The position numbers were made by a program, and so were the translations under genes. DNA of 64,000 bases from Phycisphaerales bacterium (lineage in GTDB: Bacteria; Planctomycetota; Phycisphaerae; Phycisphaerales; SM1A02), in NCBI GenBank assembly GCA_029246705.1, contig JAQWMQ010000010.1:62001-126000 (forward strand). Direction: 5' to 3'. Positions 1 to 8,023 of this stretch are shown in pieces (position 1 is the first letter of the stretch; each line of letters begins with the position of its first letter). Below the pieces are notes generated by a model that saw nothing but the letters and a program-made list of their open reading frames with translations, was not told the origin of the DNA and ran no database searches.

Positions 1-3000
1 GGGGGTTCGAAACCCACCGGAGACGTATTCGATGGAACCATCTTCCAGGGCGATCTTCATCAGAGCACCGCGGTTGGCCGGGTTCGGTCCGTTGAGCCCG
101 CGGATGGAACCGCGTTCGAGTTCGACCGGGGATCCGATCGAGGTCGAAAGCGAAGCGTAGAGCGAATCGTCGTGGTGCTTCAGACCGAAGGTGAAGTGGT
201 GGTAGTTGTCGCTGACCCAGCCTTCGGCGAAGGTCTCGCGTCCCTCGTAGGCTCCATCACCATCCTCGTCGGTGAACCTGGTGATCTCGTCTCGCTGGGC
301 GAGGTACACGTCACCATCCACCACGCAGAGTCCCAGCGGGTGATAGACCCCGTCGGCGAAGACTTCGTACTCGACCAGCTCGGGGTCGCCTGAATCCCAG
401 TTGCTGATCGCATGCAGCATTCCATTGGGTTCCTCCAGCCATACCCCGTTGTTCTTCGGTTCGAAGGTACCGATCAACAGGCGTCCGTCGGGCAGGAACG
501 TCATGCACCCGACCATCGGGTTGTTCTCGGGGGTGTGCAGGGTCTCGAGCGACCAGGACGGATGAACATCCTCGAGGGGCACTCCATCACCCGGCTTGAC
601 CACGCCTCGGCCATCGTCCATCGGTTTGAATCCGGGTGCGATCACCCGGGTGACATTGGCTTCGGTCCTGAGAGCCGATGCGGGAATGATCTCGAAGTCC
701 TCGGAGCCGGGTGGACGCCATTCGAGGGTGAGATAGGCTCCCCCGGCATTCTCGAAGAAGAGTACGCGCAGCGGGTGGAGCCCTGCATCCAGATCAAGGG
801 TGACGGTCTCTTTCTCGACGGGATGGACACCGCGAATCCAGATTCTCCGTTCACCATCGAGCAACAGCATCGATCCGTCATCACTGGCCATTCGGAATTC
901 ATGTTCACCGGCCTCATCGACCTTGAGATAACCACCGACATCGACCACGAACTGATCCATCAGTCCGCCAAAGTCACCATCATGGCGCCAGTCGATGGTG
1001 GCACGAAGCTCGTCCACGTTGGGCGTGGTGCCGGGGATCGGCTCGACCATGCTGTTCAGCTGGCGACCGACGCTGTAGATCCGCATCGACACGCCGGGCT
1101 CGAGCTCGTCGGCCTGGGGCATGCCCCGTACCGCACCCGGTGCGGTTCGGGTGACGGCGAGTTCGAACGGGGAGGCGGGCATGCCCTCGGTGTTCGCAAG
1201 CTGACTCCAACCCAGATCGCGACCGCGGGGTTCTCCCGCCCAGGCGTAACGAACCAGAGTCGGTGCACCCACCATGCCGGGTGCCGGCACGAGCTGAAGC
1301 CGTTGCTTGTTCAGGATGAATGCAGATGCCGGCTTGAATCGACCGTCGGTTCCGGCGATCTCGAAACCGCCCAGCTTCACTCCATGATCCATGGAATCGA
1401 GATCCGAACCGAACGTGTCGAAATCAATGACGACACGACCATTGGATCGAGTCGCCGATAGCGGTAGCGGGCCGCTCTTGACACCGACGGGGCGATCGTA
1501 GACCTCAGGCAGGACCAGAATGGCCAACCGACTGCCGACATCGTGCTTGTTGCCGGGATGAATGTCATCGGCCTCACCGAGATCCATCGTGATTGCAAGC
1601 CCGGTTCGAGGATCACCCTGCGCGACGCGTCGCTGGGCATCGCGCACTCGGGCGTAATTCCAGCTTGGAGCATGTCGAAAGTTCGGAAGTTGAACGATGT
1701 AGAAAGGCAGATCCGGTTCATCCAGCGCATCACGCCAGTCGGCGATCATCGTTTCAAGGAGCACCTCGTAGCACTGGGGATCACTCTTCTCGATCGCGTT
1801 GTTCTCACCCTGGTACCAGATCACCCCCGCAAAGGGCACGCCGCGCAGGGCATGGAGCATCCCGTTGTAGAGATAGCTCGGTCGATGCTGGGCAGGCATG
1901 TCCCTGGCCTGGGAGGCCAGCTTGAGACGTGCGGGCCCCGCCAGTGATCGACGGTCGTCCGAGCGCCCCTTCGGATGGAGGTAGAGCGTGTCAGCGTCGC
2001 CATGGACACCCCCCGGTCCGGAGCCATCGATGCAGCGGATGGCAAGGACGTTCGGACCGGTACGAACCAGCTCGCCTGGAATCTCATAGCGACGCGGAGA
2101 CTGCCAGCCGTCGGTTCGACCGATCTCGACTCCATTGAAGTAGGTCACGTCGTGGTCGTCGATCATGCCGAGGGAGATCACCAGATCCTCACCCGACCAG
2201 CCTGCAGGAATCTCGACCGACACCCGGTGCCAGAAGATGCCGTCGACACCATCATCGATGCCGAAGGCGTTCACATGGCCGGGGATCGATCCCTCGAGCC
2301 AGTCGGAGTCGTTCACATCCGGCCCCGCGAAGGGCGCGGGGTCGGTGTGGAGTTCGTCCAGAGCCATCTGCCACTTCGCTTGCCAGGAACGTCCGCACGG
2401 GCCACTGGCCTCGAGTGCCTCAGGCCGCATCCATGCTTCGACCCGACTGCCGCCCCAACTGGCGTTGACCAGTCCGATCGGGACACCAAGAGCCTCCTGG
2501 AGCTCCCTGCCGAAGTGGTAGGCGACTGCAGAGAAACGACCAACCGTCTCGGGCGAGCAGACCACCCAGCGTCCGGGGAGATCTTCACGTGGCTCCTCGG
2601 CCGAGCTGTTGCCGACGGTGAACATGCGAATCATCGAGTTGTTCGCGGAGGCCCTGAACTCATCGGCACGATCGGAACCATCCACCGTCCAGACCATGTT
2701 CGACTGCCCGGAACAGAACCAGAGTTCACCGACCAGCACATCTCGAACTTCAATGAGGTCATCACCTGATTTCACCACCAGGCGTCGAGTCCGTCCCGCT
2801 GCAGGACCGGGATCGATCGCCACGGTCCAGCGGCCGGAGGCGTCGACCCGAGTACGGGCGACAGCGCCCGGGACCAGCTCCACGACAACCGGTTCCCCGG
2901 GCGTACCCCGACCTGAAATCGGGTTGGGCGCGCCCTGTTGCAGGACCATGCCATCGCCAATGGAGGACTTGACCGTCAGTTCCCGGGCCTGAACGCCTGA

Positions 3001-3045
3001 AGCCATCAGTCCAAGGAGGAAAAGGGAAAGGACGATTGATTTCAT
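1..3045 (-). CDS. Secreted sialate O-acetylesterase / PA14 / beta-propeller fusion, 3' end off window
   Basis: The frame is open from the ATG at 3045 to the window edge, 1015 codons with no stop. A signal peptide (residues 1-20, ending SGVQA) precedes a SASA-type esterase domain. Its oxyanion/nucleophile block is GQSNM at 113-117, followed by WGGSRVEAW at 197-205, WYQGE at 410-414 and DIHPGNK at 494-500, which supplies the Asp-His pair. A jelly-roll insertion lies at about 245-360. A PA14-like carbohydrate-binding domain covers about 655-780 (SDDGSMLLLDGE, HPLRVLFFEN). From about 800 the chain resembles the propeller of PVC-type sorbosone/heme dehydrogenases (MTFLPDGRLLIGT, DEDGDG). Likely role: periplasmic or surface deacetylation of acetylated sugars, with a possible redox domain beyond the edge. 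The esterase call is firm; the propeller function is inferred. Long open frames on the opposite strand are shadows. Confidence 0.88.
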   Translation of the reverse strand, partial: MKSIVLSLFLLGLMASGVQARELTVKSSIGDGMVLQQGAPNPISGRGTPGEPVVVELVPGAVARTRVDASGRWTVAIDPGPAAGRTRRLVVKSGDDLIEVRDVLVGELWFCSGQSNMVWTVDGSDRADEFRASANNSMIRMFTVGNSSAEEPREDLPGRWVVCSPETVGRFSAVAYHFGRELQEALGVPIGLVNASWGGSRVEAWMRPEALEASGPCGRSWQAKWQMALDELHTDPAPFAGPDVNDSDWLEGSIPGHVNAFGIDDGVDGIFWHRVSVEIPAGWSGEDLVISLGMIDDHDVTYFNGVEIGRTDGWQSPRRYEIPGELVRTGPNVLAIRCIDGSGPGGVHGDADTLYLHPKGRSDDRRSLAGPARLKLASQARDMPAQHRPSYLYNGMLHALRGVPFAGVIWYQGENNAIEKSDPQCYEVLLETMIADWRDALDEPDLPFYIVQLPNFRHAPSWNYARVRDAQRRVAQGDPRTGLAITMDLGEADDIHPGNKHDVGSRLAILVLPEVYDRPVGVKSGPLPLSATRSNGRVVIDFDTFGSDLDSMDHGVKLGGFEIAGTDGRFKPASAFILNKQRLQLVPAPGMVGAPTLVRYAWAGEPRGRDLGWSQLANTEGMPASPFELAVTRTAPGAVRGMPQADELEPGVSMRIYSVGRQLNSMVEPIPGTTPNVDELRATIDWRHDGDFGGLMDQFVVDVGGYLKVDEAGEHEFRMASDDGSMLLLDGERRIWIRGVHPVEKETVTLDLDAGLHPLRVLFFENAGGAYLTLEWRPPGSEDFEIIPASALRTEANVTRVIAPGFKPMDDGRGVVKPGDGVPLEDVHPSWSLETLHTPENNPMVGCMTFLPDGRLLIGTFEPKNNGVWLEEPNGMLHAISNWDSGDPELVEYEVFADGVYHPLGLCVVDGDVYLAQRDEITRFTDEDGDGAYEGRETFAEGWVSDNYHHFTFGLKHHDDSLYASLSTSIGSPVELERGSIRGLNGPNPANRGALMKIALEDGSIEYVSGGFRTP

Positions 3046-3179
3046 CTGGCAGGCTCCGAGAGCGTTCATTGATGGGCTCATAGTAGACCATGAGCAACCC
3101 GAGAAAGACGAACCCAGACCAGCCCAAACGAGGGTTTGAAGATCAGGCCGACTCGAAGCGCAGCCTCATCAGGAAAGTC

Positions 3180-3212
3180 AAAATAAAAACAGTGCCGCCC
3201 GTCGGCGGCACT
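3180..3212 (-). terminator. Rho-independent terminator of the Flp pilin gene
   Basis: A perfect 9-bp stem (AGTGCCGCC / GGCGGCACT, 3191-3212) with a 4-base loop is followed on the minus strand by GTTTTTATTTT. It lies about 50 bases after the pilin stop, so the pilin transcript ends before the esterase gene. Confidence 0.88.
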
Positions 3213-3259
3213 GATGTTCTTGTGGTGCTTCAAAGAGAAGCCTGAGCTCATTCGCCGAT

Positions 3260-3436
3260 TTAGCCGGCGGTGCTTGAGATCTCGCTGGCAACTTCTTCGA
3301 ACTTCGCGGTACCGGCGTCACGAACACCCTTGAGGGCAGTTGCGCCACCGACAGCGGTGATCACGGTCACGATGACGTACTCGTTCATGTGTGATCCACA
3401 CTCGTCATTGAGGAAGCTCTTGATCTTGTTAAGCAT
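3260..3436 (-). CDS. flp: Flp-type class IVb pilin, 58 aa
   Basis: Structural subunit of the Tad/Flp pilus. The 14-residue leader MLNKIKSFLNDECG ends in the prepilin-peptidase Gly; the mature chain begins SHMNEYVIVTVITAVGG, with the Glu(+5)-Tyr(+6) pair that marks Flp pilins at the start of one hydrophobic helix. The mature pilin would be 44 residues, typical for the family. A strong Shine-Dalgarno AAGGAG sits 6 bases before the ATG. It is a separate unit from the Tad operon upstream on the same strand, with its own candidate promoter, hairpin leader and terminator, which suits a product needed in high copy. The TadV peptidase encoded at 11016-11621 should process it. It falls below common ORF-length cut-offs and is easily missed. 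Confidence 0.92.
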   Translation of the reverse strand: MLNKIKSFLNDECGSHMNEYVIVTVITAVGGATALKGVRDAGTAKFEEVASEISSTAG

Positions 3437-3466
3437 GATTTCTCCTTTTTATCTGTTCTCATGAGA

Positions 3467-3490
3467 CCGAGCATTTCCAGTAATGCCCGG
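3467..3490 (-). other. 5' leader hairpin of the Flp pilin transcript
   Basis: On the minus strand CCGGGCATT and AATGCTCGG can pair over 9 bp (one G-U) around a 6-base loop, 30 bases before the pilin start codon. It may stabilise the abundant mRNA or influence translation; no function is shown. Confidence 0.4.
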
Positions 3491-3522
3491 GGGGTTGAGG
3501 CAATGGGCCCGCCTCGACCATG

Positions 3523-3551
3523 AATGTAACCCGCAATCGAATTGAAGTCCA
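3523..3551 (-). promoter_or_regulatory. Candidate sigma-70 promoter for flp
   Basis: On the minus strand a TGGACT -35-like box and a TACATT -10-like box are 17 bases apart, each matching 4 of 6 consensus bases. This predicts a leader of roughly 80 bases containing the hairpin. Consensus match only. Confidence 0.35.
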
Positions 3552-3647
3552 TCATTTTGAATGTTGAAGACCCATTAAATGGTTCACTTCCGGCCAGGCA
3601 AACCCTGCCCAGCGCTTCGTGAGGCCTCCATCTGAAAGAAAAACGTG

Positions 3648-4289
3648 TTATTCAGACATGCGTTGTGCGATCGCGAGATCACTTTTCGCCCGCTCGAGAT
3701 CACCCTGTGCTTCTGCAAGACGTGCCACATTCGTATGGGCATCGGATACCGGGAGTACCTGCAGATACAGCTCGACCGCAAGGTCGTAGTTGCCCAGCAG
3801 CCCGTTGACCATGGCGAGATTGGCGGTGTAGGTCGCCTCGTTCATGTCAAGCGAACGCGCACGATCGAAAGCGGTCCGAGCTTTGCTGAAATCGCCAGCG
3901 ACCAGCAGGCACATCCCGAGGTCGTTGTGCAACATCGCGTTGTTCGGCTGCTCGGCAGACCCCTGCTCGAGAACCACGATCGCCTCGACCGTTCGACCGT
4001 CCTTGAGGAGCAGTTCGGAGAGTTCCGTGTAACCGGGAACGAAACCCGGATACTCGGCGATCACCCGCCGCAGGATGTATTCGGATTCGTTGGTACGACC
4101 CTGGGATTTCAGCACGCGACCGGTCATGACCAGGGTCATGGGCTCCGGATCCTTGAGCGCGCCACCATCGAAGTAGTCACGGTCCTCGTCCGTCTCCCCC
4201 GGGCCCGAGGCACAACCCACGAGAAGACCACCGAGGACCAGGCTGATCACCAGTGGAAACGCATGATGATGAGAGAGTCGGGATGTCAT
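3648..4289 (-). CDS. TadD-like tetratricopeptide lipoprotein
   Basis: 213 aa. A lipoprotein signal ends at a lipobox (LLVGC, Cys26). The rest is alpha-helical with several 34-residue TPR-like units (about residues 45-205; NNAMLHNDLGMCLLVAGDFS is one). In Tad systems the TPR lipoprotein TadD is needed for assembly of the outer-membrane secretin, and this gene's place at the end of the Tad operon agrees with that. Its ATG overlaps the preceding lipoprotein gene's stop by 4 bases. About 210 bases separate it from flp, without an obvious intrinsic terminator. The TPR lipoprotein assignment is solid; TadD orthology rests on context. Confidence 0.82.
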   Translation of the reverse strand: MTSRLSHHHAFPLVISLVLGGLLVGCASGPGETDEDRDYFDGGALKDPEPMTLVMTGRVLKSQGRTNESEYILRRVIAEYPGFVPGYTELSELLLKDGRTVEAIVVLEQGSAEQPNNAMLHNDLGMCLLVAGDFSKARTAFDRARSLDMNEATYTANLAMVNGLLGNYDLAVELYLQVLPVSDAHTNVARLAEAQGDLERAKSDLAIAQRMSE

Positions 4290-4873
4290 GATCCACCCTC
4301 CAGGGTTGAATCCAGGGGGCGCGGCTGATCCGAGCCGTTTGCACCGGTCGACAGGCTGTTCGTATTCTTCAAGGAATCCTCACGGATACGACGTGCATCC
4401 GTTGAAGCAAGACCGGCTCCACCGGGCAGGCCGTCCAGGATGGTGAGTGACCCCCGGGCGGGAAACTCCATAACGACGAACTCTTCGACGGCATCGCAGC
4501 GAGTCCCGTAGAGAGCATCGCTTGCATTGCCCTGGCGCACCACGAGCGTCCAGTCCTCATTGCGGAAGTACCTGGCGAGAATGGCGAGGTCGCGCCGCCC
4601 GACCGGAGTGAGTGTGGACTTGCCCTGGTTGAAGTGGTACTCGAAAAGCGCCGACTGGCTGACCACTCCGGCTTCCACGGAAGCCCGCATCGGTGATTCG
4701 ACCGCCCAGCGATCAAGCTGGGTCAGTTCGGCCGGCTGGAGCGTCGTGGGCTTGGGTTTGTCCTTCGATCCTCCCCCATCGGACTGACATCCAAGGCCCG
4801 CGAGCATGAAGGTCACGACAAGCGTGAGGTTCACGACTGACAACGGCATGGGTCTTCTCCGGTAGTGGTTCAT
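4286..4873 (-). CDS. Lipoprotein of the Tad operon, possibly OmpA-like
   Basis: 195 aa with a lipoprotein signal (LAGLGC, Cys29) and a Gly/Lys/Pro-rich linker. Residues about 80-140 (FNQGKSTLTPVGRRDLAILA, then NASDALYGTRCDAVEEFV) follow the spacing of OmpA/MotB peptidoglycan-binding domains, in which a helix after the first strand and an N-x-x-L-x-x-x-R-A-x-A segment bind the wall, but the match is partial and the arginine/alanine residues are altered. Such proteins anchor secretins in other Tad systems. It overlaps tadC and the TPR lipoprotein gene by 4 bases on each side. An alternative start at Met9 still leaves a complete signal. Function is inferred from position. Confidence 0.7.
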   Translation of the reverse strand: MNHYRRRPMPLSVVNLTLVVTFMLAGLGCQSDGGGSKDKPKPTTLQPAELTQLDRWAVESPMRASVEAGVVSQSALFEYHFNQGKSTLTPVGRRDLAILARYFRNEDWTLVVRQGNASDALYGTRCDAVEEFVVMEFPARGSLTILDGLPGGAGLASTDARRIREDSLKNTNSLSTGANGSDQPRPLDSTLEGGS

Positions 4874-5727
4874 GAATTGATTCCCGACAGGTTGCGAATG
4901 ATGATGATTCCGAGAGGAACCACCGCGATCAGGAATATCGCGGGCATCATCAGGACCACCATGGAAAAGGCGGCGGTCACTTCAAGGGTGTGCGCGTTCT
5001 CCTCGAGCGAGAGGACGTAGTCCTTGCGCATGGCATCGGACTGGCCGCGGAAGGTCTCCGACAGACCGGCTCCGAAACGGTTCGAGTGGTCCAGAAGCGT
5101 CGCCAGCGCGGCGACATCCGAAACACCGGTTCGTTCCGCAAGTGACCTGAGTGCCACCGTGCGGTCCTGCCCGAGCCGGACCTCCAGTTCAACCAGTTCC
5201 ATCTCCTCGGCAAGCACCGGATTGATCTCGCGCAACTGCGATCTCACGTTGGCCCAGGATTCGTCCAGCGACTGTCCCGCTCGCGAACAGACTTCAAGCA
5301 TGTCCAGCATCAGCGGGAATGCCCCGGCGACCTGACGCGATCGATTCGACCAGCGCGCATTGATCCACGAAGCGGGGATGCGCGAGAACACGAAGGCCCC
5401 CGCGAATGCCAGTGCGAAGACCCCCACCGTTCCCATCTCGATCCAGCGCCCGGCGATCCCGCCCAGGCAACCCCCGAGGAACACCGCCCCGATGGTGACC
5501 GCGGCATAGATCTTCGATGCGTCCGGGCTGAAGAAGCCCGCAGAAGCGAGCCACTGCTTCTGACTCGGACCCCTCACCATGGTGAGGTTGTAGTTGAGGA
5601 AATTGCTGCGCTTGGAACTCGCAGGAATCTTCCTCCGGCTCCGGGAATCCGTGCGCCTGAAGGCCCCGATGGCGAGCATGCAGGCCACGAAGGCGATGAC
5701 TGCAGCAAGAATGGAGGGCGTGATCAA
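4870..5727 (-). CDS. tadC: Tad pilus platform protein TadC (T2SS F family)
   Basis: 285 aa inner-membrane platform protein. There are N-terminal membrane segments at about 5-22 and 75-115, a cytoplasmic T2SSF domain (about 130-245, with ADP-type helices LMLDMLEVCSRAGQSLDESW and a second half RTGVSDVAALATLLDHS) and a C-terminal hydrophobic hairpin (about 250-280). TadC pairs with TadB to form the base on which CpaF drives pilin insertion. It sits directly after tadB with a 4-base overlap, as in most Tad operons. Length and topology match the family. Confidence 0.9.
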   Translation of the reverse strand: MITPSILAAVIAFVACMLAIGAFRRTDSRSRRKIPASSKRSNFLNYNLTMVRGPSQKQWLASAGFFSPDASKIYAAVTIGAVFLGGCLGGIAGRWIEMGTVGVFALAFAGAFVFSRIPASWINARWSNRSRQVAGAFPLMLDMLEVCSRAGQSLDESWANVRSQLREINPVLAEEMELVELEVRLGQDRTVALRSLAERTGVSDVAALATLLDHSNRFGAGLSETFRGQSDAMRKDYVLSLEENAHTLEVTAAFSMVVLMMPAIFLIAVVPLGIIIIRNLSGINS

Positions 5728-6695
5728 TTGAACGCCCCTTCCTTCTCGACACCTTCGGTCGTGATCCGAGTGACGACGAGGTACCCCGCGAGCAGCAACA
5801 GGAAGGCCCCCACCATCAGCAGTCGTCCGAGGGAATCCTGGAACATGAAGGTGGAATAGCCGTCGGAGAATATCGAGAGGATCGTGATCAAGAGAAAGGG
5901 AACGACCAGCATGATCTTGGTGCTCATGCGAGGGCTTGCAGTCAGGGCAAGTCCACGCTTGCGAAGCGTCATCCGTTCGATGATCGAGGAAGTCAGGCGA
6001 TCCAGTGTTTCCACCAGGCTGCCGCCTACTTCGAGCTGGAGTATCAGGGCGGCGCAGAAGGCACGCAGTTCCGCACTTTCGAACTTCGGAAGCACCGAAT
6101 GAATCGCGTCTGAAACGGGCTCACCCATCTTCTCGCGCTGGACGATCTCGACGAAGAGGTCGCGGGTGGGCGAATCAGTGTGTTCGGAGAGGAATTCCAT
6201 GATGTCCGAGACCGAACGCCCGGCCTTCAGAGAGCGGTTGGCAAGGCGCAGGGCTTCGATGCTCTGGCGGGCGATCAGGTCCCGACGGCGTGCCGAGCGC
6301 ATCTGCAGGAGGCTGTAGATGATCGTTGCAATCAAGGCGATGGCACCGATACCGACGATGAAGCTTCGGCTCCAGATCAGGGCGAGAACGAAGGAGATCC
6401 CGAGCATCATCACCGACTGGGAGATGAAGGCTCGCCTGGACACCTTGACCCCTGCCTGCTGGAGCAGGCCGTCGAAGCCGCTTCGGCTGACGGTGGTCTG
6501 GGCCGGCAGGACGACCGAAGTCTCCTTGCCGTTGATCCAGATTCGAAGCGTCCGGTCGCGGCCGGAAGCACCACTTCCCTCTCCGAACCACTGGCCCGAG
6601 AAGGTGAGCACCAGGATCCAGAGGCACGACAGGAAGCCGAAGACTGCGATCGGCACCACCAGTGGATGCTGGGGAATCATCTCGATCAGGTTCAT
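5724..6695 (-). CDS. tadB: Tad pilus platform protein TadB (T2SS F family)
   Basis: 323 aa. An N-terminal membrane helix (about 13-32) is followed by a linker, a helix pair (about 85-130), a T2SSF cytoplasmic domain (about 145-255, containing RSVSDIMEFLSEHTDSPTRD and QLEVGGSLVETLDRL) and two C-terminal helices. The GG/E-rich core is the usual F-family signature. It is the partner of TadC in the inner-membrane platform. The gene overlaps cpaF upstream and tadC downstream by 4 bases each, implying translational coupling. Confidence 0.9.
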   Translation of the reverse strand: MNLIEMIPQHPLVVPIAVFGFLSCLWILVLTFSGQWFGEGSGASGRDRTLRIWINGKETSVVLPAQTTVSRSGFDGLLQQAGVKVSRRAFISQSVMMLGISFVLALIWSRSFIVGIGAIALIATIIYSLLQMRSARRRDLIARQSIEALRLANRSLKAGRSVSDIMEFLSEHTDSPTRDLFVEIVQREKMGEPVSDAIHSVLPKFESAELRAFCAALILQLEVGGSLVETLDRLTSSIIERMTLRKRGLALTASPRMSTKIMLVVPFLLITILSIFSDGYSTFMFQDSLGRLLMVGAFLLLLAGYLVVTRITTEGVEKEGAFN

Positions 6696-8023
6696 GATCC
6701 ACCCCCGGTCTGGGTTGCAGACTGCAGGATCCTCGGTGCGAAGTCCGACGGGTTGAAACGCACACCGTGGAGCGCCAGACGGTCAAAGAGCACGGGGACG
6801 TGCCCGGTGGTCTCGAAGTGACCGGGTACCCCGGGTTCACTGGAGAGTCGATAACGATAGATCTCCTCGATGCGTGCAGAACCACCCTCGAGAGGCATCA
6901 CTTCCGCAACACCCACGATGCGGCGAATGCCGTTTTCCATGCGTTCCACCTGGATCACCATGTCGATCGCGGAACCGACATACTCCCGGAGCACGGCGAC
7001 CGGAACCTCCATGCCTGCCATGCAGAGCATGCCTTCGAGTCGACGAAAGGCATCGTTTGTTCCGTTGGCATGCATGGTGGTCATCGATCCCGCATGACCA
7101 CTGTTCATGGCCTGAAGCATGTCGAAGGCCTCCGGGCCACGACATTCCCCGACCAGGATTCGATCCGGCCTCATGCGCAGCGCATTCCTGACCGCTTCAC
7201 GGGTGGTGATCTGACCGGCACCCTCGATGTTCGGTGGGCGCGTCTCGAGTCGGACGACATGGTGCTGCTTCAGCTGGAGCTCGGCAGCATCCTCGATGGT
7301 GACGACACGTTCACTGGCGGGTATCGCCTCGCTCAATGCGTTCAGGAGCGTGGTCTTGCCTGCGCCGGAGCCCCCACTGATGATGACGTTCATTCGGTGC
7401 TCGATGCAGGTCTCCAGGAAACCCAGCATCTCAGGCGCCATCAGGCCGAGGTCGACGAGCGATTCCATCGTGAATTCATGCTTGCCGAACCGACGAATGC
7501 AGAGGATCGGACCATCGAGTGAGAGGGGCGGAATGACTGCATTGACGCGCGAGCCGTCCGGCAGCCTGGCATCGACCATCGGGGAACTCTCATCGAGTCG
7601 ACGCCCGGAGAACCGGACGATGCGCCTGATCACGTTGAGGACGTGTTCGTTGTCACGGAAGACCACGGGCACCCGCACCAGCGCGCCCATGCGCTCGACG
7701 AAGACATTGGAAGGCCCGTTGACGAGGATGTCCGAGATCGTCTCGTCGTTCATCAGGCCCTGAAGCGGGCCGAAGCCGAAGATGTCGTCGAGGATTTCCG
7801 CGAGGACCACCTGACGGGTGTCGTCGGAGATCGCCGGACGAACGCCGTCAAGAAGCGATCGCACGCGAGTCTCGCATTCCACTCGCAACACGCCATCCTC
7901 GAGATGGTTGGCACGCGTGAGATCCAACGAGTTCAGGAGGCGCTCGTGGATGACCTGCTTCAACTCACCATATGCGTCAGGTGAACCGTTGGAGGTGGTG
8001 ATGGCAGGGCCTGCCGGGTTCAT
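6692..8023 (-). CDS. cpaF: Tad pilus secretion ATPase CpaF/TadA
   Basis: 443 aa hexameric ATPase that powers pilus assembly. The N-terminal domain (about 20-180) is followed by a Walker A loop GGSGAGKT at 217-224, an Asp box around VTIEDAAELQLKQ, Walker B region ILVGECRGPEAFDML and a His box in SMTTMHAN. The spacing and sequence are those of CpaF rather than PilB/PilT. Active in the cytoplasm at the TadB/TadC platform. It overlaps the secretin gene upstream and tadB downstream by 4 bases. No TadZ/CpaE localisation ATPase gene is present beside it, although one often precedes cpaF. Confidence 0.95.
   Translation of the reverse strand: MNPAGPAITTSNGSPDAYGELKQVIHERLLNSLDLTRANHLEDGVLRVECETRVRSLLDGVRPAISDDTRQVVLAEILDDIFGFGPLQGLMNDETISDILVNGPSNVFVERMGALVRVPVVFRDNEHVLNVIRRIVRFSGRRLDESSPMVDARLPDGSRVNAVIPPLSLDGPILCIRRFGKHEFTMESLVDLGLMAPEMLGFLETCIEHRMNVIISGGSGAGKTTLLNALSEAIPASERVVTIEDAAELQLKQHHVVRLETRPPNIEGAGQITTREAVRNALRMRPDRILVGECRGPEAFDMLQAMNSGHAGSMTTMHANGTNDAFRRLEGMLCMAGMEVPVAVLREYVGSAIDMVIQVERMENGIRRIVGVAEVMPLEGGSARIEEIYRYRLSSEPGVPGHFETTGHVPVLFDRLALHGVRFNPSDFAPRILQSATQTGGGS

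Noticed and set aside
412-2769. Long plus-strand open frames (349 and 264 codons) opposite the esterase fusion
   Set aside because: The minus-strand frame has all the SASA and PA14 motifs and is continuous; the plus frames have no recognisable motif.
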